A stretch of DNA of 58,266 nt from Clostridia bacterium. Lineage in GTDB: Bacteria; Acidobacteriota; Terriglobia; Terriglobales; Acidobacteriaceae. Below, piece after piece: positions 24,371-33,836 of this stretch (position 1 is the stretch's first letter; every line of letters begins with the position of its first letter). Both the position numbers and the translations under genes were made by a program. Below the pieces are notes generated by a model. The model was not told the DNA's origin and searched no databases. It saw nothing but the letters and a program-made list of their open reading frames with translations. The DNA lies in contig DATMYA010000009.1 in NCBI GenBank assembly GCA_035561135.1, forward strand, positions 1-58,266. The letters are read 5' to 3'.

Positions 24371-26419
24371 TTACCAGACGCGGCATGCATTCTTACGGAC
24401 CAAGGGCGCTCCCGCCTTGCAGTTAAACGCTTTTTGGAATTCCGGCATGTTGGAAACCGTTCCGTTCACGCGATACTTACCGGGTGAATGTGGATCGACT
24501 TGCGCCAGCATGCGCGCAAACTCCGGCGTTTCGTTCTGGCACCACACCTGGCTGTACCCGATGAAGAAGCGCTGTGCCGGCGTAAAGCTGTCCATAGCCT
24601 TTTCTGCGTCCGGGCCAAGCCGGTCCATTAACGCCATGTAAGCGATTTTGACTCCGCCGTTGTCGGCCGTGTTCTCGCCCAGCGTCAACTTGCCATTCAG
24701 CTTCACATCATCTACGGCCGTGTAGCCGTTGTACTGGTCAACGATGCACTGCGCGCGTTCATTGAACGCCGTGGCATCCTTCTCGGTCCACCAATCGCGC
24801 AGGTTGCCGTCGGCATCGAACTGGCGACCCTCATCGTCGAAGCCGTGCGTGAGCTCGTGACCGATTACCGCTCCGATTCCGCCGTAGTTTGCCGCTTCGT
24901 CACCGCTCTTATCGAAGAACGGCGGTTGCAGTATCCCGGCCGGGAAATTGATGTTGTTCTCCTGCGGGTTGTAGTAGGCGTTGACGGTGGGCGGCGACAT
25001 CTCCCACTCGGTGCGATCGACCGGTTTGCCAATCTTCTTTAACTGGCGCTGCGTTTCAAAGGCGTTAGCGCGCAGAGAGTTGCCGAGCGCGTCATTGGGA
25101 ACGACGTTCAGCAAACTGTAATCGCGCCACTTCTCGGGATAGCCGATCTTGTTGGCGATGGCCTGCAACTTAACGGACGCCTGCTTCTTCGTTTCCCCGG
25201 TCATCCACGGCAGGTCTTTGATGTCGCGTTCGAGAGCCTTTTCGAGCCCCTGCACCATGGCGAGCGTGCGCTGCTTGCCTTCGGTTCCGAACGTGCGGTC
25301 CACAAAAGCCTGTCCAAGAGCTTCGCCAAGATCGTTGTCGGTGTAGGAAACGCAACGCTTCCAGCGCGGACGAATTTCTTTGGCGCCAGTCAGAATTCTG
25401 CCGTTGAAGTTGAAGTTCTCCTGCACGAATTTATCCGGCAGCATGCGAGCAGCAGTCTGCAAGAGGTTCCAGGTGAGATATGTTTTTACGTCCTGTAGCG
25501 AATTGTTGGCAACGACCTCGTTCATGCCCTTGACGAAATCGGGAACGTAAACATTGATCGCATCGAATGTCGGCGACGATGTGTTGGCGATGTACTTGTT
25601 CCAATCGAAGGCTGGGCTGAGCACCACCAGTTCCTTGATGGACATCTTGTGGTAGAGCTTATTGGGATCGCGACGGCTGACGTTATCCAGGGAGGCCTTT
25701 GCGAGGGCAGTTTCAATGGCCATGACGGTCTTTGCCTTGGCCGCGGCGCTCTCCGTGCTGTCGCCCAGCAATTGAAACATATTCTGCACGTGCTGAAGAT
25801 ATTTGCTGCGCAGATCTACCGACTTGGGGTCATCCTTGAAGTAGTAGTCGCGCTCCGGCAACCCGATGCCGCCCTGATCGGTGGCGGCGATGACCATCTT
25901 CGCGTTTTTTGCGTCCGGCTCTGACTTAAAGTTGAAGAACGCATCGATGCCGTTCTGATGACCTTTAGCAAGATAGGCGGGCAAATCAGCCTTGCTCTTC
26001 AGTGCAGCGATGCGGTCCAGTTCCGGCTTCAGCGGCGCAGTTCCCTTCTGCTCAATCGCCGTTTCATCCATACACGCGGCGTAGTAATCGCCGATCTTCT
26101 GGTCCACGGCACTGCGGTTTGCGCTCGTGGTAGAGGCATTCTCGAGAATGGAGCGCAAGATCAGCCGATTGTTCTCCCCCAGTTCATTGAAGCGGCCCCA
26201 GATGGGCTGATCGGAAGGCACGGGGTTTTTCGCCCTCCAGGTGCCGCAGGCGTATTGATAAAAGTCCGTGCAGGGATCGACCGACTTGTCCATGGCGCCG
26301 AGGTCGAAGGTGGAAATTTTGGAAGGCTCTGGGGCCTTCGCCGAAGTAGTCGATTTTTGAGCTGCTGAGATCGTTACCAGCAGCAAGACCGCGGTGGCGG
26401 TCAACGTGAAACGACGCAT
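24371..26419 (-). CDS. M13 family zinc metallopeptidase (copy 1)
   Basis: 682 residues. A signal peptide (LTATAVLLLVTISAAQ) leads to the neprilysin/PepO fold. The zinc site is complete: HELTH (in IGAVIGHELTHGFDDEGRQ) and the third ligand Glu in GENTADNGG; NAYYNPQENNINFPAGILQPPFF is the substrate-binding strand. The C-terminal NACRVW is the usual family end. It cleaves oligopeptides in the periplasm or outside. ATG at 26417-26419. A closely related paralogue lies 174 bp upstream in the same direction, with its own terminator in between, so the two are a tandem duplication with separate transcription possible. Confidence 0.96.
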   Translation of the reverse strand: MRRFTLTATAVLLLVTISAAQKSTTSAKAPEPSKISTFDLGAMDKSVDPCTDFYQYACGTWRAKNPVPSDQPIWGRFNELGENNRLILRSILENASTTSANRSAVDQKIGDYYAACMDETAIEQKGTAPLKPELDRIAALKSKADLPAYLAKGHQNGIDAFFNFKSEPDAKNAKMVIAATDQGGIGLPERDYYFKDDPKSVDLRSKYLQHVQNMFQLLGDSTESAAAKAKTVMAIETALAKASLDNVSRRDPNKLYHKMSIKELVVLSPAFDWNKYIANTSSPTFDAINVYVPDFVKGMNEVVANNSLQDVKTYLTWNLLQTAARMLPDKFVQENFNFNGRILTGAKEIRPRWKRCVSYTDNDLGEALGQAFVDRTFGTEGKQRTLAMVQGLEKALERDIKDLPWMTGETKKQASVKLQAIANKIGYPEKWRDYSLLNVVPNDALGNSLRANAFETQRQLKKIGKPVDRTEWEMSPPTVNAYYNPQENNINFPAGILQPPFFDKSGDEAANYGGIGAVIGHELTHGFDDEGRQFDADGNLRDWWTEKDATAFNERAQCIVDQYNGYTAVDDVKLNGKLTLGENTADNGGVKIAYMALMDRLGPDAEKAMDSFTPAQRFFIGYSQVWCQNETPEFARMLAQVDPHSPGKYRVNGTVSNMPEFQKAFNCKAGAPLVRKNACRVW

Positions 26420-26548
26420 GCGTACCTCGCTCCAATTAATTTCAGCGACAAGCGTTCAGCTAACGTTCCATACGTTGGAGGAACGCCGAAAGTTCACCCG
26501 CAGCCAACCCAGACGTTCATTCCAGAAAAGCTGGTGCCTAAACACGAA

Positions 26549-26573
26549 GGAGACTCGGCTGGACCGAGTCTCC
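26549..26573 (-). terminator. Terminator between the M13 peptidases
   Basis: Perfect 10-bp stem GGAGACTCGG / CCGAGTCTCC with a 5-base loop, followed on the minus strand by TTCGTGTTT, 20 bp past the stop of the upstream peptidase gene. Confidence 0.7.
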
Positions 26574-26593
26574 CAAAGATCACTGTAAACGGC

Positions 26594-28648
26594 TTACCAC
26601 ACGCGGCACGAGTTCTCGCGAACCATCGCGTCCCCGGCCTTGCAGTTGAAGGCCTTGCGAAACTCCGGCGAGTTCGAGACCACACCATTGACGCGGTACC
26701 TGCCCGGCGAGTGCGGATCGGTGAGGGCGAGCACGCGTGAAGTCTGGCCCAATACGTTCTGGCACCACACCTGGCTATAGCCGATGAAGAAGCGCTGTGC
26801 CGGCGTAAAGCCGTCCGCAACCTTCTCGGCGTCCGGACCGAGCAAGTCCATCAAAGCGATGTAAGCAATCTTCACCCCACCGTTGTCGGCCGTGTTCTCG
26901 CCGAGCGTGAGCTTGCCATTCAGTTTCACTTCGCCTTTGTCGTCCTTCACGGCGACAAAGTCTCCGTATTGTTGAACCAGGCAGTCGGTACGCTTTTCGA
27001 ATTCCTTGCCATCCTGTTCGGTCCACCAATCGCGCAGGTTACCGGCGGCGTCGAACTTGCGTCCCTGGTCGTCGAAGCCGTGCGTGAGTTCGTGTCCGAT
27101 CACCGCGCCTATGCCGCCAAAGTTCACGGCATCATCGACCGCGCGGCTGAAGAACGGCGGTTGCAGAATCCCGGCTGGGAAATTGATGTCGTTCATGGCG
27201 CCGCGGTAATAAGCATTCACCGTGGGCGGCGTCATGCTCCAATCTTTCACATCCGTTGGCTTGTTGATCTTCTTGTAGTTGCGTTGCGCTTCGAAGTTGG
27301 CAGCGGCACGTACGTTGCTCACCAGGTCATTTCGCGTGATCTTGACAGTGCCGTAATCCTTCCACTTGTCGGGGTAGCCGATGTTGTTAACGATGGCGCT
27401 GAGCTTTTCGATCGCTTGCTTCTTGGTTTCGTCGCTCATCCAATCGAGCTGCTGGATGTTCTTGCCCATGGCGGCCTCTACGGCCTTCACCAGTTTCAGG
27501 GTGCGTTCCTTGCCGTCAGCGCCGAACGTCTTTTCGACGTAGAGCTGCCCAAGCGCTTCACCCAACGCACCGTCGGTCATTTCCGTGCAGCGCTTCCAGC
27601 GCACGGAGAGTTCCTTCTGTCCGGACATGTACTGTCCGGTGAAGCGGAAATTCTCATTCACGATGTCCGACGACAGCACGGCGGCGTGCGATTTCAGGGT
27701 TTTCCAGCGAAGATACGTCTTCCAGTCCGCGACCGGGATGCTATCAAAATGGGTACTGATTGATTTGAAGAAGTCCGGATTGGTGACGTTCAGGTCCGCA
27801 AACTTGGGGGCGCCCGTTGCGACGAAAAACACAGTAAAGCCAAAGTTCGGGGCGAGCTTATCCAGTTCGACAACCGTCATCCGATGGTCGCGGTTCTTGG
27901 GATCGCGCAGCGAAACACGATCCATAGAGGCTTCGGCAAGCTTGGTCTCGATCGCCAGGATCGTCTTGGCATCGGCAGCCGCCTGCTCCGGCTTTTCGCC
28001 AGCCAGCTCCAGCATCTTCTGCGCGTGTTCGAGATACTTTTCCCTGGTTTCAATCGATTTCGGATCGTTCTTCAGGTAGTAGTCGCGGTCCGGAAGGGTG
28101 AGGCCGCCCTGGCTGACGCTCGCGATGGTCTGCTTGGCGTCGTGCATATCCGGGCTGGCTCCGAAGCCGAACAGAGCCGGAATGCCTACGCTCTGCATGT
28201 GAGCTACCTGCGCGAGCACATCGGCGCGAGTCTTGATCTTTGCAATGCGGTCGAATTCCGGTCGCAGTGGCTTTGCACCCAGGGCATCAACGGCCTTCTC
28301 GTCCATGCAGGCAGCGTAGAAGTTTCCCACCTTCTGCTCGATAGCGGAGTGGTTGCCGGGCTCGATCGCCTTCTCCAGCAATCCGTGCAGCACGCTGAGG
28401 TTGTACTCACCCAATTCCTGGAAGCGTCCCCAACGCGACTTGTCGCCGGGGACGGGATTTGCGCGCCGCCAACCACCGCAGGAGAACTCAAAGAAGTCGT
28501 TACAGGGATCTACGGATTTGTCCATCGCCGTTGTATCGAAACTGATAGGAGCTTTGGCGGTTTGCGATTGCGCCGGGGCGGTCTGTGCCACCGTTAGCAC
28601 GGACCCCGTGGCCAGCAATAGAACTGCTACAAACTTGAAAGAGCGCAT
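26594..28648 (-). CDS. M13 family zinc metallopeptidase (copy 2)
   Basis: 684 residues, signal peptide at the start (FKFVAVLLLATGSVLTVAQ). Same domain order and active site as the downstream paralogue: HELTH, GENTADNGG, NAYYRGAMNDINFPAGILQ and the NSCRVW C-terminus. The two differ clearly in the helical N-terminal half, so the duplication is not recent. ATG at 28646-28648. On the minus strand TTGCAA (28730-28735) and CATAAA (28706-28711), 18 bp apart, could be its promoter. Probable role is peptide degradation outside the cytoplasm. Confidence 0.96.
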   Translation of the reverse strand: MRSFKFVAVLLLATGSVLTVAQTAPAQSQTAKAPISFDTTAMDKSVDPCNDFFEFSCGGWRRANPVPGDKSRWGRFQELGEYNLSVLHGLLEKAIEPGNHSAIEQKVGNFYAACMDEKAVDALGAKPLRPEFDRIAKIKTRADVLAQVAHMQSVGIPALFGFGASPDMHDAKQTIASVSQGGLTLPDRDYYLKNDPKSIETREKYLEHAQKMLELAGEKPEQAAADAKTILAIETKLAEASMDRVSLRDPKNRDHRMTVVELDKLAPNFGFTVFFVATGAPKFADLNVTNPDFFKSISTHFDSIPVADWKTYLRWKTLKSHAAVLSSDIVNENFRFTGQYMSGQKELSVRWKRCTEMTDGALGEALGQLYVEKTFGADGKERTLKLVKAVEAAMGKNIQQLDWMSDETKKQAIEKLSAIVNNIGYPDKWKDYGTVKITRNDLVSNVRAAANFEAQRNYKKINKPTDVKDWSMTPPTVNAYYRGAMNDINFPAGILQPPFFSRAVDDAVNFGGIGAVIGHELTHGFDDQGRKFDAAGNLRDWWTEQDGKEFEKRTDCLVQQYGDFVAVKDDKGEVKLNGKLTLGENTADNGGVKIAYIALMDLLGPDAEKVADGFTPAQRFFIGYSQVWCQNVLGQTSRVLALTDPHSPGRYRVNGVVSNSPEFRKAFNCKAGDAMVRENSCRVW

Positions 28649-28951
28649 ACATTCCTCGAATCGCTCAAACCTTCATTCGTCTGAGCTTCAAACTGCTGTG
28701 ATTAGCTTTATGTGCTGCGACAATAATGTATTGCAAGAGTTATGAAAGCTGACGAAAATCATGGCCCAAAGCGTAGAAACGATTGTTCGACGCGCATACC
28801 CAATAAGCGTTAGCGGCCTTAAAACAATAACCGCGAACCCGAAGGCTCGCGGTTAGGCTTCTTACAAACATGCAGCTCCATATCTTCCTCATGCGCGAAG
28901 TTCTCAGCAATCTGCACGCGGACTCAACGGTTCGCGGTCACGACAGACCGC
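28649..28951. other. Intergenic gap with terminator and possible promoter
   Basis: About 300 bp without a gene. It holds the terminator of the MCE gene (28821-28854) and the possible promoter of the second M13 gene (28706-28735). Nothing else was seen. Confidence 0.5.
28821..28854 (-). terminator. Terminator downstream of the MCE gene
   Basis: On the minus strand AACCGCGA, a 10-base loop, TCGCGGTT and then ATTGTTTT. It lies about 100 bp past the MCE stop. Confidence 0.75.
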
Positions 28952-30031
28952 TCAGAAGATGTGGAAGCGAATTGTCAGGTACTTCTTCGGATTCTCACGG
29001 ATTGCTTTTACCAGCCCACGCGTTTCCACCAGCATCTGGTCGACGTTGTTGTAGACCGAAGGATCACGCAAGAGCTTTCCTGCGCTGCCCTCGCCGGCCT
29101 CCAACCGGTCGGTGATCAAAGCCAGCTTGGTCATCGTGCTGTCGAGCTTGCGGGCAAACTCCTCATCACGCGCGAACTTTCCGAGCGCGCCTTTGCCCTG
29201 GTTGATTTGGTCTACCAACTCGTTGGCCTTGCCGATGGTCTGGTTGGCATTGTTATAGAGCGTGGGATCCTTGACGAGTTTGCCTATGGTGCCCTGCCCC
29301 TTATCGATGTCGTCCATCATCTTGCTGAGGCGGTCAACCGAGTTGTTCGCTCGGGCATATAGCTCGTCATCCTTGAGCAGTTTGCCAATGCTACCCTTGC
29401 CGGCGTTGATATCGTTAAGCAAGGTTTGCACCTGGTTCACGGAGTTGTTGAGATTGTTATAGAGCGCCTTGTCGTAAATAAGCTTTCCTACGGAGCCCTC
29501 ACCGCCTTCAACAAACGCCATGATGCGATCTGCGCGCCTGAGCAGTACGTCGACATTTTGCAACGTGCTCTGGCTGGACCGCACCACATCCTGGATATCC
29601 GCAACCTCGCGCGAACGTAACGTGTCACCGTCTACGACCGGTTCGCCTTTGGCCTGCGTGCTGTCGAGGTCGACAAAGGTTTCTCCGAGAACTCCGGCCG
29701 TGCTGAGAACTACGGCTGTGTCCTTGCGGATGAACTTGTTATATCCGCTCTTGGTGCTGACCCGCATTTTGATCTCGACAGCGGTGGGTGCGTGCTCAGG
29801 CACGACCCGTATCTCCACAACGTTACCGACATCTACGCCTTGCAGGCGGACGGGCGCACCCGTGCGCAGTCCTCCGGCATTGTCCACGTACGCGAGTAGC
29901 GTCAGTTTCTTGGTGAAGAGCCCCTGGGTACCGGTCATAAGGAAGACAAGAACCGCCAACGTGATACTGGCAAACAGAACCGTCAACCCGACCCGTAGCT
30001 GGGCCCATCGCACCTGTTTCTGACTAGGCAC
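28952..30031 (-). CDS. MCE/MlaD family lipid-transport protein with five 34-residue repeats
   Basis: 359 residues: one N-terminal transmembrane anchor (about residues 14-34), an MCE domain (about 41-140, with AYVDNAGGLRTGAPVRLQG and GVLGETFVDL), then a long helical tail. The tail has five repeats beginning at residues 177, 211, 245, 279 and 313, exactly 34 apart, each G-x-G-[STA]-x-G-K-[LF] followed by x-x-D-x-x-[LVF]-Y/A. Related motifs occur in other MlaD-like proteins. It should bind lipids in the periplasm as part of an ABC system, but no MlaE or MlaF gene is adjacent. GTG start (30029-30031) with GGGGGAAG upstream. Confidence 0.9.
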   Translation of the reverse strand: MPSQKQVRWAQLRVGLTVLFASITLAVLVFLMTGTQGLFTKKLTLLAYVDNAGGLRTGAPVRLQGVDVGNVVEIRVVPEHAPTAVEIKMRVSTKSGYNKFIRKDTAVVLSTAGVLGETFVDLDSTQAKGEPVVDGDTLRSREVADIQDVVRSSQSTLQNVDVLLRRADRIMAFVEGGEGSVGKLIYDKALYNNLNNSVNQVQTLLNDINAGKGSIGKLLKDDELYARANNSVDRLSKMMDDIDKGQGTIGKLVKDPTLYNNANQTIGKANELVDQINQGKGALGKFARDEEFARKLDSTMTKLALITDRLEAGEGSAGKLLRDPSVYNNVDQMLVETRGLVKAIRENPKKYLTIRFHIF

Positions 30032-30110
30032 ACTTCCCCCAATCGTTTGATAAGCAGCGCATCATAACAGATGAATTTCAGAACGTCACTTGCCCGGAAG
30101 CTCCACAGCG

Positions 30111-32531
30111 TCACTCCACACGCCAATGCGGAAATGTCCTGGTCAGCGCGGCCGCAGCCATGTACGTGACTGCTCCAAACGCCAACGTTACGGATAATCC
30201 CCACTGAATCGTTATGACCATGGCAAGCACCGAACCGAGTACGCTGGATGCGGCATTCATCGCCCATGCCCACTCTACGCTGCCGCCGCTTTCCCCCGCC
30301 GCCGAGAGCGCCCGCAGTCCACTCGGAAACGGCATTCCCATCGCCAGTCCAAGCGGCGCCAGCAAGCAAGCCGATACCACCAGTTTTGCGGTAAACGGCA
30401 GGCCTACGCCCATGGCCAGCACGCGCGGCAAGACAATCACATACGCCGCGAGCGCCACGGCGATCACAACCGCCACACGCCACACGTTGCGCGGGTTCTC
30501 CAACCACCGACGCGAGAGCAAACTCCCAATGCCGCTTGAGAGCAGCATCAGGAAGACGACGACCGTCAGTGCATAGGTTGGATGGCCGAGAAAGAGGACG
30601 AAGCGTTGAATGAGCGCAATCTCCACCACGATGTAGCCAAGCCCGACGAGCACGAAGTACAGCAGTCGCCAGACGCTTTCTCCTCGCGACGGGGCATGCA
30701 GCGCCAAAGGCAGAATCAGGAACACCGCGACGGCAAGCAAAGAAATCAACAACACCATGCCGAGTACGACCACGCCAAGGTTTACCTTCCAGTCGATACC
30801 CCTCTGCAAACCTGAGCCGGTGCCGAACATCTGTCCAAGCTTCATGGTGAAGAAAAAGAACGGCGCATCGTCATGCACCGGGCCTACGTTGTAGGCGTAT
30901 TTCTCGGCAAACTCGTGAGCATCGTTGGAGACGATGAGCGCCGTGAATGGATTCCAACGCAAGCGCGTGTCCACAGGATGCACTCCGGCACTCCGCGTGT
31001 GGTCCCAGGGCGAATAGATAAGCGCCAGGTTGGGATTGCGCTCCAGGTGCTCAAGGACGCCGCGCTCTTCCGCGTGCGTGAAGGGCGACTTCTTGGCCAA
31101 GACGAGTACGGGACGGCCATCCTCGTTAAGCAGCCCATCGGATACGACAAAGAAGTGCTGGCTCACATCGCCTACGCCCATGCTGCGCAGAGTCTCCATG
31201 GCGACCGAGACGACGCGCAATGCCTCACGAGGATTTTTGAACTCCCAGCGCGTGATGGCGACCATGCCATCCGGCTTCAGGTGCTCGAAGTACTCGCGGA
31301 AAGCCTCGACCGTGTACAAACTGTTCTCACTGAGGGCGAAAGCGCCGGCTGCCGTGGAAGCCCAGGTATCCACCAACGTCATCTGCACTACGTCATAGCG
31401 ATCGCGCGAGTTGCGCACGAACGAGCGCCCATCGCTGACATGGATGTGAACCTCGGGGCGTTCATACAGGTGATAGGCGTATTCGGCGTAACGGCCGCGC
31501 ATAACGTCGTTGGCGATAATGGGGTTGATCTCGATGCCAGTCACGTTTTGGCTGCCGTTCGCGACCGCTCGTAGTACGTCCACTCCGCCGCCCGGACCGA
31601 TGATTGCAAAGTCGCCCTCCGGCCTTAGAACGTTCACCACCGACGGCGCAGCCGACATCACGCTCGACGCTCCTTCCGTCGCTTGGCCCGAGTGCGGGTC
31701 GGCATTCATGATGTAGGTAGCAGCATCGGCATCGATAACGATGGCCTTCGCCATGCCCCAGCGATCCACCTCTATACGCGAGATGGCGTTCCAGCGCGCG
31801 AACTCAACCGACTGCGGATCGCGATACAAACCCTTGGCGTAGATGATGTCGAAGATACTTCCGGAATGGTTGAATGCGATGAGCGCGAGCAGAAGCACTG
31901 CGGCACTCATCGACGCCGCCTTCAGCCCCGTAGTGCCGGCCCACAGCACTCCCGCAACTCCCATGGAGAAAGCCGCCGCAAGCACGGCATTAGGCCCTCC
32001 CACCAGGTTGAGCAGTGGGACAGTCAGCAGGCATGCGCATGCCGCCCCAACAAGATCGGCACCATAGAGACTTGTGACCCGGCGCGATTCACGCGCGAAT
32101 ACAACCGAGAACAGAAGCCCTGTAAAGAAGAACGGGACCGCTGCCGTGAGATACATGGCCGTAAGGCGAAAGAAGTTCCCGTAGGTGAGCCCAAGTTCAG
32201 CGCGAGTGTGCAGCACTGTCCAGAGCACGCCGACCATGGAGATGGCATTGATGAGACAAACGCTTGTCCCGAGTTGACGAAGGTCGTAACGGGCCAGCGT
32301 GCTGCGTCGCACGTAAGCGAACACGCCGCCTCCTCCGAGGCCGAGCAGCGCCACGGAGATGGAGAGGAACGCGAAATGATAGAAGAGCACTACGGAAAAG
32401 AGTCGCGTCAGCGAGAGTTCGAGCAAAAGCGCGGCAAAGCTCACGATCGCAATCGAGACCATCAACTTGCCGCGTGAGAGTTCTGCCACAACTTGCCTGG
32501 GCTGCTCAGTGCGCAAATCGGTTGGGTTCAC
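30111..32531 (-). CDS. Membrane protein with spermidine-synthase-like domain
   Basis: 806 residues from GTG 32529-32531 with GAGGAC upstream; a TTG at 32606 with GGAAG upstream would add 25 residues. About seven transmembrane helices (roughly residues 22-235) are followed by a soluble SAM-methyltransferase/spermidine-synthase-like domain (about 255-560; IGPGGGVDVLRAVANG is the nucleotide loop, TLVDTWAST the acidic region) and then about seven further helices to the end. This membrane-SpeE architecture is widespread but uncharacterised. Whether it makes a polyamine is unknown: the usual GGGDG is GGGVD here. It ends 79 bp before the MCE gene on the same strand. Confidence 0.85.
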   Translation of the reverse strand: MNPTDLRTEQPRQVVAELSRGKLMVSIAIVSFAALLLELSLTRLFSVVLFYHFAFLSISVALLGLGGGGVFAYVRRSTLARYDLRQLGTSVCLINAISMVGVLWTVLHTRAELGLTYGNFFRLTAMYLTAAVPFFFTGLLFSVVFARESRRVTSLYGADLVGAACACLLTVPLLNLVGGPNAVLAAAFSMGVAGVLWAGTTGLKAASMSAAVLLLALIAFNHSGSIFDIIYAKGLYRDPQSVEFARWNAISRIEVDRWGMAKAIVIDADAATYIMNADPHSGQATEGASSVMSAAPSVVNVLRPEGDFAIIGPGGGVDVLRAVANGSQNVTGIEINPIIANDVMRGRYAEYAYHLYERPEVHIHVSDGRSFVRNSRDRYDVVQMTLVDTWASTAAGAFALSENSLYTVEAFREYFEHLKPDGMVAITRWEFKNPREALRVVSVAMETLRSMGVGDVSQHFFVVSDGLLNEDGRPVLVLAKKSPFTHAEERGVLEHLERNPNLALIYSPWDHTRSAGVHPVDTRLRWNPFTALIVSNDAHEFAEKYAYNVGPVHDDAPFFFFTMKLGQMFGTGSGLQRGIDWKVNLGVVVLGMVLLISLLAVAVFLILPLALHAPSRGESVWRLLYFVLVGLGYIVVEIALIQRFVLFLGHPTYALTVVVFLMLLSSGIGSLLSRRWLENPRNVWRVAVVIAVALAAYVIVLPRVLAMGVGLPFTAKLVVSACLLAPLGLAMGMPFPSGLRALSAAGESGGSVEWAWAMNAASSVLGSVLAMVITIQWGLSVTLAFGAVTYMAAAALTRTFPHWRVE

Positions 32532-32625
32532 GTATCGTGTCCTCGGCGAATAGGTTGAGAATTGCGCCCGCCCCGAATCTGCCTTTTCGTCAAGGGCACG
32601 GAACAACGACAGACTTCCAGCATGA

Positions 32626-32654
32626 CTTTTCAGCAGCCTGTAAAGCCGCTGAAG
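32626..32654. repeat. Partial copy of palindromic repeat family 1
   Basis: The reverse complement reads CGGCTTTACAGGCTGCTGAA and shares 16 consecutive bases (CTTTACAGGCTGCTGA) with the right half of the element at 33739-33807. The left hairpin is absent. Confidence 0.5.
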
Positions 32655-32702
32655 ATCAATCGCTGCTGTGATTTTCAGCGTCTGTTACGCGCAAGGCGGT
32701 CG

Positions 32703-33080
32703 TCAGTCTTCCAGAATGACCTGCGCAATCGCCATCTGCTCGGTGTGAGAAATAGAGATAGATGCGCGCCGTACTCCGAGCTTATGCGCAAATTCCGCAG
32801 CCTTGCCGCTGAAACCGATTGTTGGACGGCCTGAGGGTTCGCGCCTCACCTCGAAGTCGCGCCATGCGACGCCGCGCTTCCAACCTGTGCCGATCGCTTT
32901 CATAGCAGCTTCTTTGGCGGCAAATCGTCCGGCATAGCGCTCAAACTTGTTGAGCTTCGATTCGCAATAATGAATTTCCGCTTCGGTGAAAAGGCGCTGC
33001 AAGATGCGCTGTCCGAAACGAGCGATGGCCGCCTCCATGCGCGCCACCTCTGTCACATCCACTCCCATTCCAACAATCAT
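32703..33080 (-). CDS. acpS: Holo-[acyl-carrier-protein] synthase
   Basis: 125 residues, the normal length. It transfers 4'-phosphopantetheine from CoA to the ACP serine. Motifs: GMGVDVTEVARM (the Mg-binding Asp), FTEAEIHYCESK, FAAKEAAMKAIGTG and SISISHTEQMAIAQVIL. The ATG is at 33078-33080. It lies about 20 kb from the two acpP genes it should serve. It is divergent from the cold-shock gene. Confidence 0.97.
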   Translation of the reverse strand: MIVGMGVDVTEVARMEAAIARFGQRILQRLFTEAEIHYCESKLNKFERYAGRFAAKEAAMKAIGTGWKRGVAWRDFEVRREPSGRPTIGFSGKAAEFAHKLGVRRASISISHTEQMAIAQVILED

Positions 33081-33366
33081 TTGAGCTCACAGTTGAAGCA
33101 ACTACATCCAGAATAAAGCAAGGTAACACATTGATCGCAAGCCATTTGGCCGCCTGACCACTATCTCTTGAAGAGCGTTGCGTTGCCACGCGGCTGGTGC
33201 ATTTTTTCCAAGGCTGGAGTACGATATGCGCGCTCGAGTGATCGACGCAGTACGGCAGTATCTGAACGCAGCCCCGGTTATGCAAGTGACCGGGTCCCCC
33301 GAAGCAAACAGTCTCCTGCCTGCATCGCCCGATTCACCTCAGCTACTTTCAATGAGGGAAAGCAAC
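33081..33366. other. Divergent leader region between acpS and the cold-shock gene
   Basis: About 285 bp without a gene. The cold-shock gene probably has a long 5' untranslated leader here, as is usual for csp genes. A possible -10 box TACGAT is at 33221-33226 but I see no convincing -35. Confidence 0.4.
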
Positions 33367-33570
33367 ATGGAACAAGGCACAGTGAAGTGGTTCAATGACG
33401 CGAAGGGCTACGGCTTCATCAGCCGCCAGAATGGAGAGGACGTTTTCGTGCACTTCTCCGCCATCCAGAGCGCGGGCGGCTTCCGCACTCTACAGGAAGG
33501 TCAGGCAGTGCAGTTCAACGTCGTCAAAGGACCGAAGGGCTGGCAGGCAGAAAACGTTCAGGTTCTTTAA
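33367..33570 (+). CDS. Cold-shock domain protein (CspA family)
   Basis: 67 residues from ATG 33367 with GAGGGAAAG upstream; longer upstream readings are not conserved. The RNA-binding motifs RNP1 (GYGFIS) and RNP2 (VFVHFSAI) and the start [14 protein letters not shown] define a single OB-fold CspA-type nucleic-acid chaperone. It binds single-stranded RNA or DNA in the cytoplasm. A strong terminator follows after 18 bp, so it is monocistronic. Confidence 0.97.
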   Translation: MEQGTVKWFNDAKGYGFISRQNGEDVFVHFSAIQSAGGFRTLQEGQAVQFNVVKGPKGWQAENVQVL

Positions 33571-33588
33571 GACAAGCATCCGGAGTTC

Positions 33589-33614
33589 AAAGGGCGGCCC
33601 AAGAGCCGCCCTTT
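33589..33614 (+). terminator. Terminator of the cold-shock gene
   Basis: Perfect 10-bp stem AAAGGGCGGC / GCCGCCCTTT with a 6-base loop, followed by CACCTT. The stem itself ends in TTT. Confidence 0.8.
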
Positions 33615-33738
33615 CACCTTCAGTACCATGCCGCTGGCATGCCATCAGGCGATGAAAGATTCGAGCCGGCCCTCAGACCTGCGGTGGGAGCTTGTGATTT
33701 GTAGCGGTTTTACATGCGGCTGAAAAGCTCGAGTCTTT

Positions 33739-33807
33739 GAAGGGGCACGGCTTCAGGCGTGCCGTTAAGTCAGACTGAAGAGGCGACTTTACAGGCTGCT
33801 GAGGTAC
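33739..33807. repeat. Dispersed palindromic repeat, family 1 (copy 2)
   Basis: GAAGGGGCACG-CTTCAGGCGTGCCGT, then CAGACTGAAGAGGCGACTTTACAGGCTGCTGAGG in two blocks. It aligns with 2470-2540 over its whole length. About 30 bases before it (33705-33730) a further GCGGTTTTACATGCGGCTGAAA resembles its right half. The rest of the gap 33615-33836 is empty. Confidence 0.65.
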
Positions 33808-33836
33808 ATCGCCCTTTGCTCCATCTCTCCCGCCGG

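Noticed and set aside
33178..33366. 63-residue N-terminal extension of the cold-shock protein
   Set aside because: Not protein-like and upstream of a clear ribosome site; more likely an untranslated leader.
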